A stretch of 22,456 nucleotides of DNA from a virus. Made by a program: the position numbers and the translations under genes. Every line of letters begins with the position of its first letter. Positions within the stretch are counted from its first letter, which is position 1. The notes below the pieces were generated by a model. That model made no database searches, was not told where the DNA came from, and saw nothing but the letters and a program-made list of their open reading frames with translations. Location: positions 1 through 22,456 of the IMG/VR virus record IMGVR_UViG_3300044611_002238; one strand, given 5' to 3'. Of this stretch, positions 14,363 through 21,698 are shown piece by piece.

Positions 14363-14582
14363 AGTTCTCTTCGGAATTGTCAAAATAGTTTTCGTATGCT
14401 TGATTACGGACCATATCTGCTACTGCCCTAAAAGAATCTGAATATTCATCTTCCTGTTGAGTCGCTAAATAATCATAGGTTTCAGCTATATGTAAAGCTG
14501 TATCATAGTCTACAACTATTGCCGTTTGACCATGAAGAAGTTTTACACTTAACTTCTTCTTATTATTCTGCTTCTTTGACAT
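14349..14582 (-). CDS. 77-residue hypothetical protein
   Basis: Encodes 77 residues beginning MSKKQNNKKKLSVKLLHGQT, a basic N-terminus followed by a strand (TAIVVDYD), a helix (ALHIAETYDYLATQQ) and an acidic Tyr/Asn/Glu-rich tail. The ATG at 14580-14582 has AAGAAG upstream; an in-frame GTG 15 bases earlier is possible. It overlaps the previous gene by 20 bases and the next by 14. No recognised family. Confidence 0.6.
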   Translation of the reverse strand: MSKKQNNKKKLSVKLLHGQTAIVVDYDTALHIAETYDYLATQQEDEYSDSFRAVADMVRNQAYENYFDNSEENYEEW

Positions 14583-14781
14583 TATCTTCTTTCTCACTAT
14601 CTATTTTATAAAATGAAATATTATCTGTATCTGGTTCAAATGTAATAAAAAATATATTCTTGTCTTCAGGTTTATATCCTTCTGGCGGTGGAGTTTCCAC
14701 TGCTATCTTTTTAGAAGAACAACCATATACTTGACTGTGATTTTTGTAGATTACTACATAATTAAGCTTTGATGCCGGCAT
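14563..14781 (-). CDS. 72-residue hypothetical protein
   Basis: Encodes 72 residues beginning MPASKLNYVVIYKNHSQVYG. The first half looks like strands (YVVIYKN, SKKIAVETPP), the tail is acidic (SEKEDNVKEAE). The start has AGGT five bases upstream, inside the end of the dCMP deaminase gene (20-base overlap). No membrane segment and no recognised motif. It belongs to the run of three small proteins of unknown function between dCMP deaminase and the glycosyltransferase. Confidence 0.6.
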   Translation of the reverse strand: MPASKLNYVVIYKNHSQVYGCSSKKIAVETPPPEGYKPEDKNIFFITFEPDTDNISFYKIDSEKEDNVKEAE

Positions 14782-15241
14782 TTTGTACCTGTATTACCTC
14801 AATATTGTTTTGTCTTAAGAATTTTTTTACATCTTCCCATTGTGCGTAAGCGGTGTCTGCCATATAGTATATTGTACTTACGGTTGAATTAGCTATTAGC
14901 TTTGCACAGGAATAACAGGGTGGTCCATTTATGTATATTTTTTTTGCCCTAGCAGAATAATCTGAGTGAAGTAGAGCGTTTGCTTCTGCATGAATCGCTA
15001 TGCAGTTATCATAGTTGGATCCGTTTTCTGAATTTTGCAACAGTCTTGGACAACCGCCATCTTCACAATGAGTTGAGTTTCTTGGGCCACCATTATACCC
15101 CATTCCAACTATATGACCTAGCTCATCCACTAATACTGCAGCGTATTTTCTTTTGCCACATGTAGAGAATATCTTAGATGCCTCAATACAAAGTTGCATG
15201 TATTGCATATCTTTTCTAGATACGTCTGGATAAAATCTCAT
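14762..15241 (-). CDS. dCMP deaminase
   Basis: A 159-residue zinc-dependent deaminase. HAE (His84, Glu86) and PPCYSC (Cys109, Cys112) are the catalytic zinc motifs. YAAVLVDELGHIVGMGYNGGPRNSTHC (about 33-59) is typical of the dCMP deaminase/ComEB group, and Cys59/Cys64 add the extra cysteines common in phage members. It converts dCMP to dUMP, feeding the ThyX reaction encoded just upstream. The ATG overlaps the TGA of the small membrane protein gene (ATGA), so translation is probably coupled; no strong SD of its own is visible. Confidence 0.93.
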   Translation of the reverse strand: MRFYPDVSRKDMQYMQLCIEASKIFSTCGKRKYAAVLVDELGHIVGMGYNGGPRNSTHCEDGGCPRLLQNSENGSNYDNCIAIHAEANALLHSDYSARAKKIYINGPPCYSCAKLIANSTVSTIYYMADTAYAQWEDVKKFLRQNNIEVIQVQNAGIKA

Positions 15242-15396
15242 AATACAACACTGGCAGCTGCTAGTGCTCCAGTCATAAGGGCTAAGAATACTGCTAACGA
15301 TCTTTGTCTGCTATTTTTTAAATTTTGATTTAGCATTTGCATACTTATAGACCAGTTAATTAGAACTGTAAAAACAACTATTCTGAATATATCCAT
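15238..15396 (-). CDS. 52-residue small membrane protein (short gene)
   Basis: A short gene exactly filling the space between thyX and the dCMP deaminase gene. Its ATG (15394-15396) overlaps the thyX TAA by one base (TAATG) and its TGA overlaps the deaminase ATG (ATGA). It begins MDIFRIVVFTVLINWSISMQ and has two hydrophobic segments, about 3-18 and 33-52, joined by a basic loop (NLKNSRQRS). This suggests a two-helix membrane hairpin. The size is holin-like, but the position in a nucleotide operon does not suggest lysis. No family is recognised. Double coupling and the absence of other frames make it very likely real. Confidence 0.8.
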   Translation of the reverse strand: MDIFRIVVFTVLINWSISMQMLNQNLKNSRQRSLAVFLALMTGALAAASVVL

Positions 15397-16112
15397 TACT
15401 GCGTTTTCGTTAAGAGTTGAATTGAAACAGGGAACTTTTCCATTGCAAGAATACTAACTGCTTTAGCGTAGTCTTGTATTTCTTTTTGAGAATCTTCAGC
15501 CAATCTCTGACTTAGAAATAGGGCTACAGATTGCAAGCTACAAGACCACCTATATACCACGTGCATGGCATATGCTGGTAAAAACAGTCTAGCCTGCTCT
15601 GGTGCAACACCATTCTGCATGGCCATACTATATAGGGCTTCTCCCTGTTTAATATAATCTTGCAGTTCTTGTGTAATCAGAGATCCAGTCCATGGATCTA
15701 TTGGACCGCCAGATCCCTGCTTCTTGTTGTCGGGGGCTAATCTCCACTGCTCACTTGTTGGTATATAAAATTCAGGTTCCATTGTTATGTATCTTCTACT
15801 AGATTCATTCCAGGAATCCATGGTGTGATCTGAACCAACAACATATTTCCAGTGTTGACGTGCAACCATTAATGGAGCTTTAAATTCAAATGTCATAAAA
15901 GCATGTCTAAACGGCGACATATGGTTTTCTCTAACCAAAAACTCTAGAAGTCTACCATCTTGAACAGACATTTCTTTTGACTCTTTTGCAAAAGAAGCCC
16001 TAGCAGCGTTGACTACAGATAGGTCTGATCCCATCCAGTCAACTAATCTTACATATCCATTGTTCAATACTGTTATGATTCTATCTTCAGTAAAATCCGT
16101 CTCCGGTATCAT
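15396..16112 (-). CDS. thyX: Flavin-dependent thymidylate synthase ThyX
   Basis: A 238-residue ThyX, which methylates dUMP to dTMP using FAD, NADPH and methylene-tetrahydrofolate. Recognisable segments are VNAARASFAKESKE (34-47), LVRENHMSPFRHAFMTFEFK (59-78) and the substrate motif region VARQHWKYVVGS...WNESSRRY (83-108) with Arg85, Ser104/105 and the RRY end. The motif has a longer insert than the classic RHRx7S. The ATG at 16110-16112 is preferred because GAGGA lies five bases upstream; the ATG two codons earlier directly abuts it. The gene overlaps the acidic-protein gene by 26 bases. With the reductase and dCMP deaminase it forms a dTTP-making set. Confidence 0.94.
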   Translation of the reverse strand: MIPETDFTEDRIITVLNNGYVRLVDWMGSDLSVVNAARASFAKESKEMSVQDGRLLEFLVRENHMSPFRHAFMTFEFKAPLMVARQHWKYVVGSDHTMDSWNESSRRYITMEPEFYIPTSEQWRLAPDNKKQGSGGPIDPWTGSLITQELQDYIKQGEALYSMAMQNGVAPEQARLFLPAYAMHVVYRWSCSLQSVALFLSQRLAEDSQKEIQDYAKAVSILAMEKFPVSIQLLTKTQ

Positions 16113-16482
16113 CTTCATCCTCTATGTTCATCATATCATCATGATCATCTTCATCACAATCTTCATCTATTATAGCAAGTTCTACAAATTTATCCTGCAT
16201 ACAATCGTTGAAATCTTCTGATATTTTGTATATTGACGCTATCAACTCAGCAACCTCTCCCTCTGGATCCTTTAATAAACTTTCGTCTTGAAGGATTGAT
16301 AGTATAATCTCACTTATATGAGATACGCAGTCAGAAAGAGATTGCTGAACCAATACCAATTCTTTAATACCAAGTGTTATGTCAGATTTATAAGTTTCAG
16401 ACATGTTTTTTAAATCTTCCGAATTAACTATTTCGGAAAATATTTTTTCAAAATCTTCGTTATCAAAGTTTTCTTTTGACAT
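16087..16482 (-). CDS. Acidic hypothetical protein, 131 residues
   Basis: A strongly acidic, mainly helical protein. Residues 1-100 contain amphipathic stretches (IKELVLVQQSLSDCVSHISE) suggestive of helical bundles or oligomers. The last 25 residues are mostly Asp and Glu (DEDCDEDDHDDMM and onward), a DNA-mimic-like or chaperone-like tail. The SD AAAGGAC is good and lies 14 bases after the reductase stop. No family is recognised. An inhibitor that mimics DNA, or a partner of the flanking enzymes, are both possible and unsupported beyond composition. Confidence 0.65.
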   Translation of the reverse strand: MSKENFDNEDFEKIFSEIVNSEDLKNMSETYKSDITLGIKELVLVQQSLSDCVSHISEIILSILQDESLLKDPEGEVAELIASIYKISEDFNDCMQDKFVELAIIDEDCDEDDHDDMMNIEDEDDTGDGFY

Positions 16483-16503
16483 TGGGCGTCCTTTATCGTT
16501 AGA

Positions 16504-18438
16504 TTATTTTATTGGACAATATCCACCTTCGCACTCCAGGCTATCAATTAAGTCAAGATTACTAGAATCTGTAAAGGTTAGATCTGATTTAATTTTTGAC
16601 TTAAGTTTGAGATAAGTATCTGAATCAATCTCTTCATATGGAGCAAGATTGAAACCATGATCGCTATGAAGAAGGAAAGATACTGATTTGACCTTATTCT
16701 TATAGTTCTTTTTCATCCACTCTTGAATTTCAGGAAGTTCTTCTTTTCTATAGTAAACTGTTACTGAAACATTGTTATCTGCCCATATTGACTGAGCTTT
16801 AACAACCCATTCCAATTGCTGGATAGCTGTTAAGTCTTTTGCAAGAGTTGCATGCTCGGGTGTTTGACATGGGAACTCAACTACACATATGGTGTGATTT
16901 TCTTTTCCATCTAAACCAATGTCGTATTGGACCTTATAACCTTTTTCTCTACAATAGTTAACGAGTGGATCATTAGATCCCATTCTAACTCGTCTAATGT
17001 AGTACTTGGCGTAGGCTGGATGAATTCCAGGCGTAACACCAGCTAGAAGACTTAAGGTTCCACTAGGCTTCACTGTTGTTAGTTTTATTGAAGGGTTAAT
17101 ATTGATATTTTTTGACCAGTCAATATCAAAATTCTTTAAACTTTTATAAGCTTCATCAACCCAAGAAAGCTGTTCATCTGTTGCTTGCAACCACCCAGTA
17201 ATACCCTGGCCTAGTCTTCTATTCTTTTCGATGACATCTTGACTCTTTTTATACGGATAAGATAGGGTTGTTATAGCCTTTTGAGTCTTGTACAAAAGCT
17301 TGCTAAGATCTAATAATTCTTCTTTTGAAGATATATTAGGAAGGAATATCTCCGCTAGATTGCATGGTTCGCCATCCTCTAATCCAATTTCTCCACAAGG
17401 ATTTGTTCCAATAACCTTGCTATCGTTTGCCTTTTCTCCTAAGCGACCATTCTTGCGAATCAGATTTCTATTAATAAGACCATAAGGCTCTCCTGATCCA
17501 TCGTAGCCCTTCCAGAACTCATCAATAATTTCTTCATAGGAGTCCGCATATATTGAATTATTTGAGTTGGCACGCCATGCTGGAATATCGCCCTTACCCC
17601 AATTCTTTGCTCTTAAGAAAAGAAAGTCATCAGGATCACCTATAGCTATTTGTGCTGATCTTCTAGCTGACCCTGCAACTACAATCTTTCCAATAATATT
17701 AGCTATGTCAAGCGCGTCAATAGATCTAATCTTTTTACCAATTCTTGAATCTAGTATGTCGCATATATTCTTTATGCCCTCAATTAATACCTCTGGTCCG
17801 GATGCTGTTCCGCCAAATGTCTTTAGTGGAGCACCGTATCCTCTAATTAAAACTGTGCTATAGCTAAATGATTCACCTGTAAAGAAATAGCTATCCAGCA
17901 CTCTACCAATTAGAGATGACCAGCCTTTTCTAGAATCGGGAACAATAAAGTCTGCGTCATTTGATTTGATATGTTCAATTTTATCTACTTGTTTAACTTT
18001 TGGAAAATCATGGACGTTTGCTCTTTCAACAGTAAACCCTACTCCACCACCAACCATTAAGTGGTCCATTAAGAACTGAAAATCTTCTACCTTAGATATA
18101 GTTGTCATCCAACAATTTACTAACGAAACCCCACTCATCTTCTCAACTAACGGAGTGCCTAACTGCCACAAGCAGCGTCCAGCAAAAATGCCCTTTAGAT
18201 TGAAGATGTAATCAAACAATCTTTCGGCTTCATCCTTAGTGTACCCAGCACCTATTGCCTGGGCTCCGTTTATGCAGCGTGCTATTGTTTCATGCCAATA
18301 TTCTTTTCTGCCAAGAGACTCTATATCTCTAGAATATGTTCTTCTATAGACTATTTCTCCCAATCCATTAAAGCCCCATGGTGCGATTTTATCTGCGTAG
18401 GAATTTACAAACTCCTCAGAAAGAATATTGCTTTGCAT
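16504..18438 (-). CDS. nrdJ: Adenosylcobalamin-dependent ribonucleotide reductase (class II, monomeric)
   Basis: A 644-residue class II reductase of the monomeric, Lactobacillus leichmannii RTPR-like type. Cys109 (VNCW), Cys348 and Glu350 (NPCGE), Cys359 (PCN) and the C-terminal pair Cys636/Cys641 (CEGGYCPIK) reproduce the spacing of Cys119, Cys408, Glu410, Cys419 and Cys731/736 in that enzyme. VAGSARRSAQIAIGD (254-268) and TVKPSGTLSLLAGVTPGIHP match conserved barrel segments. It makes deoxynucleotides for phage DNA with a coenzyme B12 radical and needs no second subunit, but depends on host B12. An AGGAG SD precedes the ATG, which overlaps the previous gene by 23 bases. It is shorter than the L. 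leichmannii enzyme. Confidence 0.95.
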   Translation of the reverse strand: MQSNILSEEFVNSYADKIAPWGFNGLGEIVYRRTYSRDIESLGRKEYWHETIARCINGAQAIGAGYTKDEAERLFDYIFNLKGIFAGRCLWQLGTPLVEKMSGVSLVNCWMTTISKVEDFQFLMDHLMVGGGVGFTVERANVHDFPKVKQVDKIEHIKSNDADFIVPDSRKGWSSLIGRVLDSYFFTGESFSYSTVLIRGYGAPLKTFGGTASGPEVLIEGIKNICDILDSRIGKKIRSIDALDIANIIGKIVVAGSARRSAQIAIGDPDDFLFLRAKNWGKGDIPAWRANSNNSIYADSYEEIIDEFWKGYDGSGEPYGLINRNLIRKNGRLGEKANDSKVIGTNPCGEIGLEDGEPCNLAEIFLPNISSKEELLDLSKLLYKTQKAITTLSYPYKKSQDVIEKNRRLGQGITGWLQATDEQLSWVDEAYKSLKNFDIDWSKNININPSIKLTTVKPSGTLSLLAGVTPGIHPAYAKYYIRRVRMGSNDPLVNYCREKGYKVQYDIGLDGKENHTICVVEFPCQTPEHATLAKDLTAIQQLEWVVKAQSIWADNNVSVTVYYRKEELPEIQEWMKKNYKNKVKSVSFLLHSDHGFNLAPYEEIDSDTYLKLKSKIKSDLTFTDSSNLDLIDSLECEGGYCPIK

Positions 18439-19138
18439 TTTTTTCTCCTAAATTACTGATATATTTTTTGTTTGTTTTTAATAATTCTGCTGACTTAATC
18501 TTAACTATTTGATCTATATTATATACCTTATGTATCTGCTTCTCAAAGAAATAGCCACTTCTCCAATTAAACACTTTATCTACATAAAGTTTGTGATTAA
18601 TAAACACGTTACATATAACTGCTCCGCCATATGCTTTAACTAAGTTTGCAAATTTTGTTTTTAAATCTGGTATATCAACATTTTCTAAATCTTCTAGATC
18701 TTCTGCTTTTCCATAGATCCAGTTAAAAGCTTGTCTAGTAATAGGTGATATGTCTATTGGATCTATTACACCAATTGATATAACGCTACTTCTATTTTCG
18801 GAAATTTTTATATCTTCCTTTAAAACATCTATATACATAGAAAACCAGTCGTGCTGATCGAATTGCTTCCATCCAGTACACCAGAATAGTAAATTTTTTG
18901 GCTGTTCTGGTATTGGTGTTTTTTCTACAAATGGTAGTAGGGTTGCGCAAGCGATAGCTCTCTTAACATAGTTTTTTGCATCTTGTTCGTTTTTGAATTT
19001 ATTTGTAGAATTCTTCCACAATGATGCTATGTGTTCTGACCAATCTATATTTGCTACATATAACTTTAGATACTTTTCAGCAACTGCGATTGATAGATTG
19101 TTTGTATCTACCACTTCTTTTGCTTGCTGTATAGACAT
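18416..19138 (-). CDS. Unrecognised 240-residue protein, first gene of the metabolic operon
   Basis: A soluble, probably alpha/beta protein beginning MSIQQAKEVVDTNNLSIAVA. Aromatic-rich segments include NLLFWCTGWKQFDQHDWFSMY (about 83-103), and a C-terminal run of Lys-rich helices follows. It has two Cys in the middle and no zinc pattern, signal or membrane helix. I do not recognise the family. The SD AAGGG at seven bases is good. It is the first gene after the promoter at 19166-19193 and overlaps the reductase gene by 23 bases. A link to reductase function or early takeover is only suggested by position. Confidence 0.75.
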   Translation of the reverse strand: MSIQQAKEVVDTNNLSIAVAEKYLKLYVANIDWSEHIASLWKNSTNKFKNEQDAKNYVKRAIACATLLPFVEKTPIPEQPKNLLFWCTGWKQFDQHDWFSMYIDVLKEDIKISENRSSVISIGVIDPIDISPITRQAFNWIYGKAEDLEDLENVDIPDLKTKFANLVKAYGGAVICNVFINHKLYVDKVFNWRSGYFFEKQIHKVYNIDQIVKIKSAELLKTNKKYISNLGEKNAKQYSF

Positions 19139-19165
19139 TGTAAATCCCTTATAAGTTCAGATAAA

Positions 19166-19193
19166 ATTATGTAAACTTGTATACTAGTGTCAG
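19166..19193 (-). promoter_or_regulatory. Sigma70-like promoter for the nucleotide-metabolism operon
   Basis: On the minus strand, -35 CTGACA (19188-19193; 5 of 6 match) and -10 CATAAT (19166-19171; 5 of 6) are 16 bases apart. Transcription would begin near 19159 and give a leader of about 20 bases with the SD AAGGG before the ATG at 19138. It lies immediately past the terminator at 19196-19232, the expected arrangement for a new transcription unit. Confidence 0.6.
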
Positions 19194-19195
19194 AA

Positions 19196-19232
19196 AACAA
19201 GCAACCCCGTCTATTCTGACGGGGCAACTTGT
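19196..19232 (-). terminator. Terminator closing the lysis/virion module
   Basis: CCCCGTC-TATTCT-GACGGGG (19205-19224), a perfect 7-bp stem, with an outer ACAAG/CTTGT pair (19197-19201 and 19228-19232) across a small internal loop. On the minus strand the core stem is followed by TTGCTTGTTTTCTG, a T-rich tail. It lies about 60 bases past the holin stop and just before the next promoter. Confidence 0.8.
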
Positions 19233-19244
19233 GTTCTAAGATCT

Positions 19245-19264
19245 CATGCTACCATTATAGCATG
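19245..19264 (-). promoter_or_regulatory. Inverted repeat containing an extended -10 box
   Basis: CATGCTA-CCATTA-TAGCATG is a perfect 7-bp inverted repeat. Read on the minus strand it contains TGCTATAAT (19254-19262), an extended -10 (TGn plus perfect TATAAT); no convincing -35 is visible. A transcript from here would start near 19247 and run directly into the terminator at 19224-19205, giving a very short RNA unless termination is bypassed. Alternatively the palindrome may be an operator or an additional hairpin at the mRNA 3' end. Confidence 0.4.
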
Positions 19265-19282
19265 GTCTTGAAGAAAATGTTG

Positions 19283-19483
19283 TTAGCTTTTGAGTGTAGC
19301 TGCAGATTCTGGGTTTCCAACTTTTGTAGCCACAAAACCCTTTATTACGCTTATGCCTGCTGCTACTGCTGCAGTCGCTGCTGACTTCAGTTCATCAACA
19401 CCACCTACAGTATACACTGCAATAAACGCCTGAGCTGCTGTCCATATTGCTCTTTCGATAATATCTTTGTGTAATTTTGTCAT
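19283..19483 (-). CDS. Phage holin, r1t-like
   Basis: A 66-residue protein with the r1t-type holin layout: a short basic N-terminus (MTKLHKDIIER), hydrophobic helix AIWTAAQAFIAVYTV (about 12-26), a short polar turn (GGVDELKS), a second helix AATAAVAAGISVIKGFVATKV (about 35-54), and the NPESAATL ending typical of the family. Such holins form membrane lesions that start lysis. The SD AAAGGA is well spaced. No endolysin is seen in the window, so it must lie elsewhere, probably further right. It is the last gene before the terminator at 19196-19232. Confidence 0.82.
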   Translation of the reverse strand: MTKLHKDIIERAIWTAAQAFIAVYTVGGVDELKSAATAAVAAGISVIKGFVATKVGNPESAATLKS

Positions 19484-19493
19484 TTATAATCCT

Positions 19494-19802
19494 TTACTTT
19501 GAAAAACTTTTTCTAACCAGCTTCTCTATAAGAAGATGAAATGTTAAACCTAGCCACACTCCTGTAAAAATACTTCCTGATAATGGTTTTTCTGTTAATC
19601 TCCAAAAAGATCTAGTTAATGTTTCAATCTTTTTAGACTTTATAGCATAAATATCGTATGCTATAATTCCTAATGCCAACCCACCCCAGGCAATGGTGCC
19701 ACTTTTCCTATCTTGTTTATCAAGAATTAGGGGAGTGGAGAGGGCATCAGAGAGCTTGTGCTGAAGGGACGCCATACCATTCTTGGACTTTTTCGCGACC
19801 AT
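19494..19802 (-). CDS. Two-helix membrane protein near the holin
   Basis: About 102 residues with two membrane helices, TIAWGGLALGIIAYDIYAI and SGSIFTGVWLGLTFHLLIEKL, and a basic C-terminus. The layout resembles DUF7427-type actinophage membrane proteins found beside lysis genes (tentative). The start is uncertain: a GTG at 19808, the ATG at 19802 and another ATG at 19775 are in frame and none has a strong SD; the true protein may be about nine residues shorter. It overlaps the virion-like gene by up to 60 bases. Possible roles are a second holin, antiholin or spanin-like helper. Confidence 0.65.
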   Translation of the reverse strand: MVAKKSKNGMASLQHKLSDALSTPLILDKQDRKSGTIAWGGLALGIIAYDIYAIKSKKIETLTRSFWRLTEKPLSGSIFTGVWLGLTFHLLIEKLVRKSFSK

Positions 19803-20373
19803 ACTCACTCGTTACATTAGCTTGACCATAATCAGCTGTGAATACAACTGAACTGGTGACGCCGTTATGACGAGCTGGCTGGAAGAATCCGAATGAACTA
19901 GGAGCTCCCTCTGCTTCAGTTCTTTGACCATGACCGGTGTTTGCAAAAACATTTGATGATGTAACACCGTCGAAAATATAATTGTTATAACTATAATCAC
20001 TTGTTCTATCTGCATGACCAAAGTCTGACGGGAAGGCCTTAGCTCCTGTTAATCCCTTAAACTCTAGTGGACGGAATCTTGCGCCTTCATAAGTTGCTGT
20101 ACCATCAGCAAAAGTTCCTGATAGTGGATGAATGTATAGTGTAGATCCAACAAATATCTGTGACAAGAAACGATTACCAGGATGCTGACCAGTACCTGGT
20201 ACATAGTGATTGTCTGGTGCACCGTCCAAAACATGGCTTGTGCTATACAAAGGATAGAATGAGTAAGTGCCTGTGCCCTTGCTCTTTCCAGTCATTGTGG
20301 TATATGGATTGACCATTTCCGCAGTTGATCTGCCCTTTAGAACTGGTCTAGGTCCTACATAAAAAGTGGCCAT
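19747..20373 (-). CDS. Virion-like structural protein, 208 residues
   Basis: A soluble protein rich in Gly, Ser, Thr and aromatic residues, beginning MATFYVGPRPVLKGRSTAEM, without cysteines or membrane segments. Its low-complexity beta-type composition with repeated short turns (HADRTSDYSYNNY, TGHGQRTEAEG, DYGQANVTSEYG) is typical of capsid decoration or tail proteins. No specific family is recognised. A strong SD (AAGGAG) lies before the ATG, and a 59-base AT-rich spacer separates it from the previous gene, so it may be translated strongly. Placement next to tail-like genes supports a virion role (inference). Confidence 0.65.
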   Translation of the reverse strand: MATFYVGPRPVLKGRSTAEMVNPYTTMTGKSKGTGTYSFYPLYSTSHVLDGAPDNHYVPGTGQHPGNRFLSQIFVGSTLYIHPLSGTFADGTATYEGARFRPLEFKGLTGAKAFPSDFGHADRTSDYSYNNYIFDGVTSSNVFANTGHGQRTEAEGAPSSFGFFQPARHNGVTSSVVFTADYGQANVTSEYGREKVQEWYGVPSAQAL

Positions 20374-20432
20374 TTTATTTCTCCTTATAAAAATATTGTA
20401 TGGTTATAGTAATTAAAAATAAGATTTTTAAA

Positions 20433-21698
20433 CTAGTTATATTCAACAATTAAGTCTGACAAAATTGGTGGGGTACTGTCATTTGCCATATTTAAAGTAA
20501 CCTCAATCCAAACATGGTTATTTGCACCGGGGTTTTCCAAAGAGTATGTTCCGCTGTCGTCGTATATTATTCGATAACTAAAAACATCATCGATTTGACT
20601 CAGGGGAACATTATATATCTTTGGTGTTACATTTGTAATTTCATTTATAATATCTCCAGAGGCGGGAGTATACTTAATTATTGTTCTTCCTGTTGGGAGG
20701 AACTTCTCATATCTTATATCCAAATCTGAAAGACCATAGGTATAAATAAACTTACCTAGTTCTGTCATATAATTTCTTTGATTAAACTTTATTCTTATTG
20801 CAGTTATATCTGTTTCTGGAAATAGAAAATACAAAGGACCAGAATTTCTAACTGTATCAGATCCAGCCGTGTACCAACCACCAGGTGCAACTTTGCCAAC
20901 AGCTGAAGTATCTGAATCATAGTACGCATTTTTGTTTAGTGGTATCCAAGTATCCGAAGAAGATAGTGTAGGATTTGCTTTTGTTGTATATTCTATTGAA
21001 TAAATATCGCATCCAAAAGCTGGATATGGATTTAGCTTAATCATGTTTGTTTTCAATGATCCAGCTAACTCAGCAGGTATTTTTATGTACAGCATCATTT
21101 GCGCACCAGTAGTTGGGTTTGTTTCAGAGATTACATTTCTTCTCCAAACCTTATCTGAGGCATCTAGTATTGCATTGTAGATTGGCGTTGTGTCTACGAC
21201 TGCGCCAGTAGTGTCAACTCCAGGGTATGATAGGTCTATTGTTGCCTTAAAATAGTCTGGAACTATTTGGCCTATTCCAGCTTGTCCAAACTTTAATTTT
21301 GAAAATGACCCACTGGATACCCTGGGTAAAGATATTACATTATAGGTTGGATCAAAGCTTAACAGCTCTGTGCCAGCTACAGCAAAACTTGTTGAGATAA
21401 AACTTGAATAGTCCAATTGAGAGAATGAATGTATGGAAAGATATCCGCTCGCCTGTTCTAATGCCGAGACTCTATCTCCAAGATCTTTTATGGCGTTTGT
21501 TAAATAAATATGATCTTTAAGTACTCGTTCAAAAACGGTACTTAATCTATTGTCTACAATGTTTGATTTATTATACAAGTATACTAAATCTTGATAATTT
21601 TCTTCTATCCTAGCATTATAGTCTGAGCTATCTACTGGACCATTATATTTATAATCTCTTTTTTGAGTTCTGATTATATCAGCCATGTTATTCGCCAT
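20433..21698 (-). CDS. Tail or baseplate-like structural protein, 421 residues
   Basis: Residues about 35-83 form a likely coiled coil (YQDLVYLYNKSNIVDN, then the KDLGDRVSALEQ heptads), suggesting a trimer or other oligomer. A long beta-rich region follows with GYLSIHSF, TWIPLNKNAYYDSD and FPETDITAIRIKFNQRN, ending in PPILSDLIVEYN. The C-terminal P-x-I-x-x-L-x-V-x-Y strand recurs in phage tail and baseplate proteins and is echoed in the partial gene at 22082. No enzymatic motif is seen. The start ATG lies within the end of the previous gene (11-base overlap) with only a weak SD; an ATG at codon 5 is possible. Confidence 0.7.
   Translation of the reverse strand: MANNMADIIRTQKRDYKYNGPVDSSDYNARIEENYQDLVYLYNKSNIVDNRLSTVFERVLKDHIYLTNAIKDLGDRVSALEQASGYLSIHSFSQLDYSSFISTSFAVAGTELLSFDPTYNVISLPRVSSGSFSKLKFGQAGIGQIVPDYFKATIDLSYPGVDTTGAVVDTTPIYNAILDASDKVWRRNVISETNPTTGAQMMLYIKIPAELAGSLKTNMIKLNPYPAFGCDIYSIEYTTKANPTLSSSDTWIPLNKNAYYDSDTSAVGKVAPGGWYTAGSDTVRNSGPLYFLFPETDITAIRIKFNQRNYMTELGKFIYTYGLSDLDIRYEKFLPTGRTIIKYTPASGDIINEITNVTPKIYNVPLSQIDDVFSYRIIYDDSGTYSLENPGANNHVWIEVTLNMANDSTPPILSDLIVEYN

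Noticed and set aside
16009-17863. Plus-strand frames opposite thyX, the acidic protein and the reductase
   Set aside because: The minus-strand products are recognised or strongly supported; the opposing frames are chance open stretches.
19812-20021. Second minus-strand frame of 69 codons inside the virion-like gene
   Set aside because: Fully nested in another frame of a better supported gene, with no SD of its own and an unusual residue mix.
20374-20432. Possible promoter before the virion-like gene at 20373 (TACAAT on the minus strand)
   Set aside because: No acceptable -35 at 16-18 bases; the spacer is simply very AT-rich. The SD is real, the promoter is not supported.
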